Positions 57,401-64,000 of a stretch of DNA of 64,000 nt are shown here, in pieces. The DNA is from Symsagittifera roscoffensis. Its lineage: Eukaryota > Xenacoelomorpha > Acoela > Convolutidae. The DNA lies in NCBI RefSeq assembly GCF_963678635.1, contig NC_087070.1, positions 39,356,397-39,420,396 on the forward strand, read 5' to 3'. Numbering within the stretch: position 1 is the first letter of the stretch; each line of letters begins with the position of its first letter. The position numbers were made by a program, and so were the translations under genes. The notes beneath the pieces were generated by a model. That model did not search any database. It was given only the letters and a program-made list of their open reading frames with translations, and was not told the origin of the DNA.

Positions 57401-57962
57401 GAATGTTCCTGTACACCTGTTGGCACCTCTTAATGAAGTGAGACACTTCTATGATCTGAGGCACAAACTCAGTGATCTTCTCATGACTCGCAGCATCATT
57501 GTCATCTGCTTTGAAATCAACCAAGTCTTCCCCGTAGAACAACAGCATTGGGAAGTACTTTTTAGTTGCAACTTTCTTCAGATACTTTATTTCACTGCAC
57601 AAAGTCGCAAACACCAACAACATCTTGTTCAACTCTTTGTCCCCAGAAGCGTTTTTCAACATTTGATCCACTGTTGTGTTTTCTTCTCGTTCGAAATCAG
57701 TTGAAACGATGGAGCCGTTATTGTACAAAACAGGAGTCCAATGGTTCTCAAATGACGTTACTGAAAGATCCAAGGACGCAGCAAACTTGTTCAACTGCCT
57801 TGAGTAATCATTGACACATTTTTGCAAAGCTTCTTTTTGCATTTTTCGGACGTCACCCATGACTCCGTCGTTGAATGCATCGAAGAGCCAGTTTTCCTCT
57901 TCTAAAGGGATTTCTTTTCCGGCAGAGCCGGCTGATTCGATTGAAACGTCTAAGCCACTCAT
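36425..57962 (-). CDS. WASHC4: WASH complex subunit 4 (SWIP), complete, 10 exons, 1195 aa
   Basis: Exons: 57962-57264, 54879-54625, 50383-50240, 49403-49217, 48631-48432, 45963-44733, 43544-43346, 40139-39839, 37587-37360, 36568-36425. All phases fit and co-linearity with human WASHC4 (1173 aa) holds from end to end. WASHC4 is a helical scaffold of the WASH complex, which activates Arp2/3 on endosomes for cargo sorting. Best conserved blocks: [16 protein letters not shown] and [20 protein letters not shown] (end of exon 6), [16 protein letters not shown] (exon 7), EGTDYF and [13 protein letters not shown] (exon 8), [13 protein letters not shown] (exon 9), FSSARIFF (exon 10). ATG 57962 is followed by an acidic N-terminus unlike human. 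Exon 6 (1231 nt) is unusually long among short exons. No frame breaks. Introns contain SINEs, MITEs and a plus-strand ORF pair. Confidence 0.96.
36736..37132. mobile_element. hAT-type MITE, copy 2, with perfect 8-bp target duplication
   Basis: Element 36744-37124 with ends caggggcgaattcaggg and cctagatccgccccctg. attctaac flanks both sides (36736-36743, 37125-37132). In the last WASHC4 intron. It shares the taaaggcgcctttggcgcca block with copies 1 and 3. Confidence 0.96.
38331..38560 (-). mobile_element. SINE family A copy
   Basis: tRNA-like block on the minus strand (about 38395-38465): GTGGTTAGGTGACTAGTGC then TTGTTCGAATCGG (B box). Leader with gattctatgcaatttccaat-type sequence (38510-38535). 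A short tail (acagaggcaatgctgttc at 38332). WASHC4 intron 8. Confidence 0.75.
38634..39125 (-). mobile_element. SINE family B copy (different tRNA-like head, same tail)
   Basis: Head at 39058-39118 on the minus strand (GGCCTAGGGGTTAATGACG ... GTCTGGGGTTAACGTCCC, B box damaged). Long A-rich body. Tail cacagaggcaaagcggagca at 38634. The same structure is at 53018-53705 and 56061-56757. Confidence 0.65.
40511..40954. mobile_element. MITE family M2, reference copy
   Basis: Terminal inverted repeats agtcaatgaacgcaaggaag (40511-40530) and cttcactacgctcattgact (40935-40954) match at 17 of 20. Internal hallmark tttatttcgctggaaaatct near 40694. Related copies: 6965, 29935, 46000, 62505 and fragments near 46670 and 47870. 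No target duplication recognised. WASHC4 intron 7. Confidence 0.75.
41033..41510. mobile_element. MITE family M3, copy a
   Basis: Left end aatgttccgactgctttaaa; right end ttatgaaagtcgcaacaa, a decayed inverse. It shares gcgaaatatatcgcgcgtta and ttggccaaaatg blocks with copies at 42028 and 53940. The 111-codon plus-strand frame at 41500-41835 begins in this repeat's end and has no recognised homology. Confidence 0.6.
42028..42496. mobile_element. MITE family M3, copy b
   Basis: Ends gttccgactgcc and gaaagtcggaac are inverted repeats (gttccgact/agtcggaac perfect). Interior near-identical in order to copy a, including the palindrome gcgcgaaatatttcgcgcg at about 42263. WASHC4 intron 7. Confidence 0.75.
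43994..44455 (-). mobile_element. SINE family A copy, split by a nested MITE
   Basis: Tail cacagaggcgaagcttcgct at 43996. Minus-strand tRNA-like block at about 44325-44395 with a perfect A box TAGCAGAGTGG and B box CGTTCGAACCT. Leader to about 44450. The body is interrupted at 44050-44261 by another element. WASHC4 intron 6. Confidence 0.85.
44042..44269. mobile_element. Short DNA transposon (GGCTCTTTTCC ends) nested in a SINE, 8-bp duplication
   Basis: aagcagct flanks the insert at 44042-44049 and 44262-44269. Element 44050-44261 starts ggctcttttccactcccc and ends ggaaaagaggc (inverted repeat 10 of 11). Similar ends occur at 43620 (ggctctttttcctccccc) and 49444-49572 (ends ggaaaaagagcc). 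The uninterrupted SINE tails at 3640 and 46999 (aaaaagcagct...) confirm the empty site. Confidence 0.88.
46000..46420. mobile_element. MITE family M2 copy
   Basis: Left acatagccaactgacagatg...gtaatgtacccaaggaaac, internal tttatttcgctgggaaatcc and aagtcgatcacgtttttcgt, right gactacgttcattcatta. It sits just upstream (in gene direction) of WASHC4 exon 6. Confidence 0.6.
46999..47235 (-). mobile_element. SINE family A copy
   Basis: Tail agaggcgaagctccgcttcg, body with aaaaagcagct and gaaataagcctgg, tRNA-like block on the minus strand (GTGGCTGAGAGGCTAGGCG ... AGGCTCGAATCAG), leader catatgctatgaaatttc. Copy in WASHC4 intron 5. Confidence 0.78.
50118..50152. repeat. Homopolymer pair C19-A16
   Basis: Nineteen C followed by sixteen A on the plus strand. 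The strand asymmetry is striking; the length is likely polymorphic or poorly sequenced. About 90 bp downstream of WASHC4 exon 3. Confidence 0.9.
50647..51018 (+). CDS. Unrecognised plus-strand ORF nested in WASHC4 intron 2
   Basis: 123 codons from ATG 50647 to TAA. A possible acceptor (TTTTTACCTCCAG, about 50720) would make the better-looking part begin [20 protein letters not shown]. Residue mix is balanced (Ser, Leu, Thr, charged), unlike the Lys/Phe/Ile-rich chance frames nearby. No domain recognised and no repeat of the families described here overlaps it. It could be a nested gene, an old retrocopy, or chance. Confidence 0.35.
   Translation: MLFESFNSHFDLLIISLFPKVKIFLPPVHQRQQGVFSRVTGPYMAYGTIDSILFLSHDSKTKTFFQTNSCLELQEKNLDSPSIVSASVKFNEKTLLPSLSSRITVIQLFSYILDMKLNYTRRE
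51071..51187 (+). CDS. Candidate 38-aa single-pass membrane microprotein
   Basis: ATG to TAA, 39 codons, 52 nt after the stop of the preceding ORF on the same strand. A charged start (MLRDD), about 24 hydrophobic residues, and a polar end ([11 protein letters not shown]) give a well-formed transmembrane topology. AT-rich DNA easily yields hydrophobic frames, so this is weak. Confidence 0.22.
   Translation: MLRDDLIAIVFVIIFILFALVHILITLDVRYENTERIN
51571..51668 (-). mobile_element. SINE family A tail, 5'-truncated
   Basis: gaggcgaagctgcgtttcgc, aaaaagcagctc and gaaataagcctcgatt in order; no tRNA-like head follows. Confidence 0.75.
52072..52762. mobile_element. Tandem-core mobile element, copy 3 (short)
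   Basis: Left end acacccagctaaagctggat (hairpin CCAGCT-AA-AGCTGG); right end hairpin CCTGTTT-ttatc-AAACAGG (52741-52759). The core has about two units (cttcccacaacctgttgcct; ggatcttcagatggaaccaa). WASHC4 intron 2. Confidence 0.75.
53018..53705 (-). mobile_element. SINE family B copy
   Basis: Tail cacagaggcgaagcggagca at 53018; A-rich body; head at 53640-53702 on the minus strand (TTAGAGGTAATGCGGTTGCC ... TTTGAGTCCCGAC, B-box remnant). Another tail (cacagaggcgaagttgcact) follows at 53738. Confidence 0.6.
53940..54345. mobile_element. MITE family M3, copy c
   Basis: Shares cgccatattaagtacaaagt, tctccgcttacgcgtta, gcgcgaaatatatcgagcgt and the right end gctacgaaatcggaacaa with copies a and b. 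The left end is eroded. Confidence 0.6.
56061..56757 (-). mobile_element. SINE family B copy, best-preserved tRNA-like head
   Basis: Head at 56687-56757 on the minus strand: CACTGGGCCTAGAGGTTACG (A-box region) and GGGGTTCGAGTCCCGACTGG (B box GGTTCGAGTCC intact). Tail acaaaggcaaagcggagcaa at 56061. About 700 bp, long for a SINE, so the body may include other insertions. WASHC4 intron 1. Confidence 0.7.
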
Positions 57963-58619
57963 GGCATCTAAAATGGCTTATTTTAACTATTTTTTCCGAA
58001 TATTTTCCGATCTTTCGGCGTTTTGATTTAATTTTAGGATGACCGATGGACGTAACTTGCATTAATTTTTTCTATTTTTCGACGTTTTGCAGGAAGTTTT
58101 GGATGGAATGACGAAGCGCATCTTCGCCCTACTTGCGAAATAGCAATTAATAACAATGATACCGAGCAATTGAATCGAAACATCAAAAAAAAAACGACCA
58201 AAAATTGTTTTTTTTGTCAAAAAAATTCCAAAATAAAACATTGAGTTCACCATTAAAAATTTTGCAAATACAACTAAAATGAACTAACTGCACCATTTAA
58301 AATTTTGTAAAGAGCATTCGAAAAATTGAAAGTCAGTTCTGAGGAAACTAAGCCGACAAAATTAACCAGACAGACGACAGTCTCAAATAGCCGAAAACAT
58401 TGTTTACAAAAACAAACTTATCCTTACTTTAATCAAACTCCAGGCCTTTCTCGTCTCAAGCAATGTTGTTACGTTACCACAGTTCTTATGAGAGTCAAAA
58501 TTTAAACTTATAACTATCGTTCCACACGAAATAGGCTAGAAAGCAATAAACCAAAAAAGGTGATTTTTTTCGATCAATTTTTCCAAATTGCTCGGGTAAC
58601 TCAGCAACTCAATTTCATG

Positions 58620-59076
58620 CACCTATACAGGGGCTGATTTAGGAGGGGGCGGGGGGGGGGGGGCGGACGCCCCCCCCCTCAGGGATTCGACCCCCTGCCG
58701 ACCCAAAGGGTCCCCCCTTTGATACTTTTTAAGAAATCCATTTTTGGCCGACCGACCCTAAAAATTTTCTAAAGGCGCCTTCGGCGCCAATATATACTAA
58801 TTTTGAGGGGGGAGCGCGCGCCGAAATAACGCAATTTTTCGGTCAAAATTTTCCAAAAAGTGCCTAAAAACGCCTTTTTTGACCTGTTTTTTCAAAATTT
58901 TGCCTGCGGCGCAAAAAATTTGGCCAAAATAGGGACAAAATCGTGCTTTGGGAGAGCTCGAAAAATCAATTTGGTCGACCTAAAAAAAAAAAAGGTCGTC
59001 AAAATTTTCGACAATTTTTTGAAAATCCGCCCCCCCCCCCCCTCGAGAAAATCCTAGATCCGCCCCTGCACCTATA
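58620..59076. mobile_element. hAT-type MITE, copy 3, with perfect 8-bp target duplication
   Basis: Element 58628-59068 with ends caggggctgatttagg and cctagatccgcccctg; cacctata on both sides (58620-58627, 59069-59076). Same internal blocks as copies 1 and 2. It lies about 660 bp upstream of the WASHC4 start. Confidence 0.96.
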
Positions 59077-62000
59077 CCATACGATAAAAATCATTTCGCT
59101 CACGAAGTAGCACAGAGGAATTCGAACGCTGATACAATTGAAGAACGAACTAGAACAACGAAAAATACAAATAAAACAAGGATAGCCGGTTACTCTGCAA
59201 GTAGCACAGAATGTTCCGACCATAGTCTTTAGAAAACTAGGGTTTAGAAAGTTTTTCCAAATTAGTGTAGTTTCTTCTGCTTGGTGTAATAAAAAAATCT
59301 GACGTACAAATAAAATTTAGGCATATTAGACAGTCATAATAATGTAGAAAAAAAATTGCAAGTAAGACTGCTCGCTTGCTTTAATTGCTCGAATTAAGAC
59401 GAAAAATCAAATTTTGGAGCTTTTTTATGTGGTTAGAATCACGACTAAAGGGCTTTAACACGATACATCACTCAACCCAGTCCAATGATTATTTGTGTTA
59501 CCTGATTTTGCTTGCAGAACAAAAAGAAAAAAACCAAAAAACTTCCGAATACAAAGTTCCTCTCCATTTTCAATGGTCGGAACAAAAGATGTTTTTCCAT
59601 GATTAAATGTTATTTGAGATACAAATTTTATATGAGGGACAAAACATAAGGTGCAAAAGCCGACAGAATTAAAGTGCGCATCCAATCAGCTGGAAACAAC
59701 AGAAAAAATTCAACAAACAAATCATTTCATCTACCGCCCACATAGAATGCACAAGTGCAACGTTATTAGTTCACGCAGTTAACTGTACATACAACGAGAT
59801 TTATCAAAATCAATGCAGATAGGTTTTTTTAAAATTGCAGCCAAAATAATGCATAAATAGCATCGGAACGAACAAAACGTAATAAGCGGTAACACATTGA
59901 AAATACCTGAGCAGAAACCTTTCATGCCGATAAATTTTTTTAAAAAAAAACAATAGTTTTTTTGGTCATCAAGCGACGCAATAAGTGGTCAGTGATTCCA
60001 TATAAAATAAACAGTTAATGGGAACCTATTCAGCCGAAAAACAAAAAGAAAGAAAAATTATGAAACTTCAACAAACCAAATTGTTAAAACTACAATATTA
60101 AAAACAAATTCAATTCAACAGGATTTTTAAAACGGTAGCATGCTTTGAACATGTCTTTTGAGATAGAAAGTACCAGTAGATGAATACGTTTAGGATCCGG
60201 AAGCAAAAAAATGGATTATACAAAACGAAGAACAAAATAAAATGAAAAATTATACAAAACACTAAGCCGACAACCCCTAAGCAAAATTACCAGCGAATTA
60301 TTCCAATATCTGCATTATCAAGTGTACTACTACGAACAAAAAACAGTGATACAACAGCAATCAGTAATCCAGAAGCTTGAAATGAATTTTCGAGAAACAG
60401 AGCAGGTCAGCAAGTTAGTGTAGCGTACGTGTGCTGTCTGTTACCAATGATTGAATGATTTTGGTAAGCAAATGGTTAACCTGACAAAAAATTTAACTCC
60501 GATTTCATAACGCTTGCTAATCGGATTTTTGGAAACATGTATAATGCAAAATAACGCTTCTGATGAACTGTAAAATGAAGGAAATTATAAAACACTGTTT
60601 TATGGTAATTCTGTAGGACTGCGCTATGCGGCACTTTAAATTTGATCTCCGCAAAGCTATTGGTACTACACAAAGGTAAGAGCTTCGCAAAATTTTCTAT
60701 ACATAAAAAAATTTTGAAAAACTGAGACATTATTTTTTTCAAATGAAAACTTTGCTGCAATTTCTGCTGTTTTGCACAGTGAATATTGTTTTCATAGTTT
60801 TCGAAATGCATACACACTACACTTTTAACCAAACTGAAATTCTCAAAGCAAATAACACAAGGGCTACCAGCTGAAAAAACTGAAATAAAATTCAAAAGAC
60901 TGCGGAAAAGCTAAAGGAGAAGAACCAAAAATTGCATTTTTCAAAACTTTGAAAAATATATGCCACATATGTAATGTATACATGATAGTACACGCAATTC
61001 AAAAACTAAAACAACAGAATTTAAGTCGACAACTATAAAGCCGAAAAATCATCAAAAAAAGACAGTATCAAAAATACAAAACGAGTGGAGTCCAGATATG
61101 GCTTTTACCAGTATTTACTAGTATCAGTAGCAAAAGAGTTAAATTGTAATTTTCCAGAGATTGAGCATAAATGATTCAGGTGATTTTGTTCAAAAAGTTG
61201 TTTATAGACCGATCAGATAACGCTTGCTAATTGTAACAAAGCTATTAGCTTTGAACTCTTTCTGTTCAGAGCTCCATTTCACAAGTTGCATTCATTATGC
61301 AGTCAGCTTTCAACTGGTGTAGAGGGCTGCTCACAAATGTAGTGATCTTTACTAGAGTATACAATTATCAACTAGATTATAAGATTTGAAATCATGGCTG
61401 GACAGATCATTGTTCAGCAATGGAATGTCACTATTCCGTACTTTTTGTTTCTTTTCCTCTCGTTGGAAACTAAAACGCACTGCAATTGAAATTCTGCCAA
61501 AAATTATATGTGTTTCGTTGCTGCTTTTCACCCAGATCTACCATAGAGCACTGTTTTGATTTTTTCCTTCTGGATGTTAGCCGCAGATGTCTACGCCATC
61601 AGTCCGGTTTTCGCCGCCAATTTGTTCTAGTTTGAACTAGATTTTTGCAATCACCGGTATATCTGAACTGTTTTACTCTTGATGCTTCCGCGTTGCAGGC
61701 ACGCTAGGTCTGATAAATCTGGCCAAAATTTTTATCAGCGGGAACAGCATTGATTGAATGCCCATCGGCATAACATTCCAAAGCATGCCCTCCAAATAAC
61801 CCCTCTCACCTCCAGAAGAACCCATTAAGCTCTTCCAACTCCGTTCCGGGTATAGCTGGCTTTTGAACTCTTCGACTTCCCGGCTACACAGTTACCTTTC
61901 CCTTGTATGCCAACCTGCTCCCTTGCACCCCACACTTTTTGCCGCCTTTTTAACTGTCCCCAAAACACCTCTCTACTATTGGAAAAGTTGCAATACCCTT

Positions 62001-63584
62001 GCTCATCGAAAGGGTAAAAAAGAACAGCCCATATCAAAGATTGCAAATCATCAAAGTTGCCTCAGTTAGATCTTATTTCTATCTATCCACAGCGGGTCAA
62101 GACCACTGCAGCTGTAGTTGACAATCTCCTATATCTGTTTATCACGTAAAATGAGCAAACTTGGCAAACCGCTACCATATTCACGATTGATGTATTCAAT
62201 GCCAAACATTTCCATAGACTAGGCGTCGGAACGATGCACTGATACGCGCCCGATCTCGAAATTAACGAATACAAAGCAACTCAAACCAATCTTTTGCACG
62301 CACAGTGCAAATACTTGATAGATGCAGTTTCTTGTCTATCTGTTAAAAACTAATTGCTGGCAATTAGAGTCCAATCAATTGCAATTAAAGCAATGGATTG
62401 CTAAGAATTCTACATTGCAATTATTCATTGCACATTTCGATTAATTGTAATTACACTGGAAAGAGCTGAAAGGGGCTAAATGATTTGAGTAAAATGATTA
62501 AAAACATAGCCAATCAAAGATTGGAAGAGTAATGAACTTTAAACTCCTTGAACTTCTAGAACAATTTATGATTGGCGCTTTTTGATAACATGAACCTAAC
62601 TTGAAAAAACTGGATCAATAGGTAAAGTTTTTTTTCGCTGGGAAATCTTAAAAATAAATTCCACTTTCGAAATTAGAAATCGTTCACGTTTTTTCGCACC
62701 ATTTCCTCGTTCGTATTTCGAGAGTGCTATTTACGTCACTTTCAGCAGATGAATTTCAATTGAATTCAAAAAGTCATTATACCCAAGTGCATCAATATTT
62801 TCAGACTTTTTCCTGAAAAAATAACAAAAAAAACCAGCAAGACCTATATAAGAGTCTTCACTATGTTCATTATTCTGAAAAAACTGTGTTCTCAATACAT
62901 GAAGAGTGTAGACCTGTTGAGTCAGTAAAATATTGATACCTATACAGTTTGTGTTTAATAGTTTGCAAGCCGCTGCAATAGTCAATATGTGTCAGTTTTA
63001 GATAGCTGTCATTTGATAATTTTTTCATATATGCCCCGGTAAATCCTGGACTTTTAGTACTGTGACTCATTGAACTGCGCAGGCCTACAGAAAATAAAAC
63101 GCGCATCGCAACTACTTATAATTAAATCACTTGATAACGCAGACTATCAAACACGGAAATATAGGTTCCACGTAATTACTGCTGTTTTTGTTGCAGATGA
63201 TAAATCGCGAGAGTGCAGTAAGCTTTAACCAATTCAAGCCAATCCTTTGCACACACAGTGCAAATACTTGATAGATGCAGTGTCTGGTTTGTCTGCAGGG
63301 ATTGTTAAAAACAAATCGTTCGTTAAAGAGAACAGCAAAACTGTGGAATATATCTGAGTTGCAGGGGACTTGCAAAAAACCCAAATTTCTCAATTCTCAA
63401 TACTTCACCTTAGTTGCCCACAGGCTCGTCTTAAAAAATAAAAAAAATTTAGAACTCAAATTAATTTATCGATTCTTCCAGAATGCAAATCTCAATACTC
63501 TATTTATTACTAAACTAGGCAAACCAACCAACATAATCAATTGTTTCAATACAAACTCAAACAAATACAATTGCAATAAAGTAT
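59077..63584. other. Intergenic, no gene recognised
   Basis: Very AT-rich with repeat debris: an M3 end near 59210 (atgttccgacc), an M2-like copy at about 62505-62880 (acatagccaatcaaagattg ... tataagagtcttcactatgt), and a direct repeat of about 75 bp (62271-62345 and 63226-63310, sharing acagtgcaaatacttgatag). A less AT-rich stretch at 61560-62000 has no recognisable ORF. Confidence 0.55.
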
Positions 63585-63959
63585 TCAAAGTCCTGATCTA
63601 TCACGCGATTGATACACAATTCCATGCGACTGTAACTCGCTGACAACATAGCTAGGAAGCTTCCCAGATACGGAGACAGCATACATCCCAGGTATACATT
63701 TGTTAATTCGCTGCCATCGCCCGACCCATGAGTCCTCGGGATGCATTAAAGCAACCATTCCGTCAAAATTTGAGCTGGTGCACTCCATCACAGCATCGAA
63801 ATTTGACCGCAAATGCAAAAAATCATCACAGTTGTCACAACCATCAAATTCAAATTGATCGGCAGATTTTACCAATGCACAAAGCAAACAAGCTCGCAGT
63901 TTCTTCACTTCGCTTGGAATGACGTGAAACACTGCTTCAATTTGAGCTATGTCAGACAT
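63585..63959 (-). CDS. SUPT4H1: Transcription elongation factor SPT4, 124 aa, single exon
   Basis: ATG 63959 to TGA 63585. Spt4 pairs with Spt5 in DSIF, which controls pausing and elongation by RNA polymerase II. Zinc-binding cysteines C24, C27, C41, C44 (LRACLLC...DGCDNC), then CTSSNFDGMVALM, PEDSWVGRWQRI, PGMYAVSVSGKLP and YQSRD follow the family order to the end. Human SPT4 is 117 aa; the extra length is at the N-terminus (MSDIAQIEAVFHVIPSE), where the frame also stays open 11 codons upstream. No intron interrupts the coding region, but no poly(A) tract or target duplication is seen downstream, so a retrocopy is not indicated. The 5' flank leaves the window. Confidence 0.96.
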   Translation of the reverse strand: MSDIAQIEAVFHVIPSEVKKLRACLLCALVKSADQFEFDGCDNCDDFLHLRSNFDAVMECTSSNFDGMVALMHPEDSWVGRWQRINKCIPGMYAVSVSGKLPSYVVSELQSHGIVYQSRDRSGL

Positions 63960-64000
63960 GACCTTCAAAACATACTTCTTAAGACGCAAACATATGCAGT

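Noticed and set aside
57240-57814. 154-codon plus-strand ORF
   Set aside because: Antisense of WASHC4 exon 1.
63585-63959. SPT4 as a processed retrocopy
   Set aside because: Intronless but intact, with no poly(A) tract or target duplication downstream.

Overview
The window is AT-rich metazoan DNA. Genes are split into short exons separated by long, transposon-filled introns. It carries clear animal orthologues (BCS1L, WASHC4, SPT4), tRNA-derived SINEs, hAT-type MITEs with 8-bp target duplications, and a large Ty3/Gypsy-class retroelement. An invertebrate is likely; I cannot resolve the phylum.

Layout, left to right. All recognised genes and the retroelement lie on the minus strand. 487-9277: complete seven-exon BCS1L gene (430 aa), the mitochondrial AAA chaperone for complex III; one intron appears to be GC-AG, and its introns hold two fold-back elements, a SINE, a tandem-repeat element and a poly(A) retroposon. 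9278-10958: mostly non-coding, with one orphan candidate exon. 10959-28950: a retroelement of about 18 kb reading leftwards. It has a multi-frame gag with two zinc knuckles, a protease, RT/RNase H and an integrase. Downstream of pol come two unusual intact ORFs: a macrodomain-like protein and a coiled-coil plus SGNH-hydrolase-like protein. Part of pol is a near-identical 3140-bp tandem array (2.24 copies). Three minisatellites and a strongly enriched CTCAAG/CTTGAG hexamer also mark the element. 30925-32595: a mobile element whose core is a higher-order tandem array. 32679-35084: a zinc-finger gene with repeated IKxEP-type (SUMO-consensus-like) motifs. 36425-57962: complete ten-exon WASHC4 gene (1195 aa; WASH complex, endosomal actin), with SINEs, MITEs and a small plus-strand ORF pair inside its introns. 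58620-63584: mostly non-coding, with a third hAT MITE. 63585-63959: intronless SPT4 (SUPT4H1).

BCS1L, WASHC4 and SPT4 are unrelated housekeeping functions (respiratory complex assembly, endosomal sorting, transcription elongation); nothing suggests they cooperate. The most interesting object is the retroelement: its gag-pol is broken at many points, yet the macrodomain-like and SGNH-like ORFs downstream are open throughout. I could not find LTRs, a primer-binding site or target duplications, so its ends are approximate.
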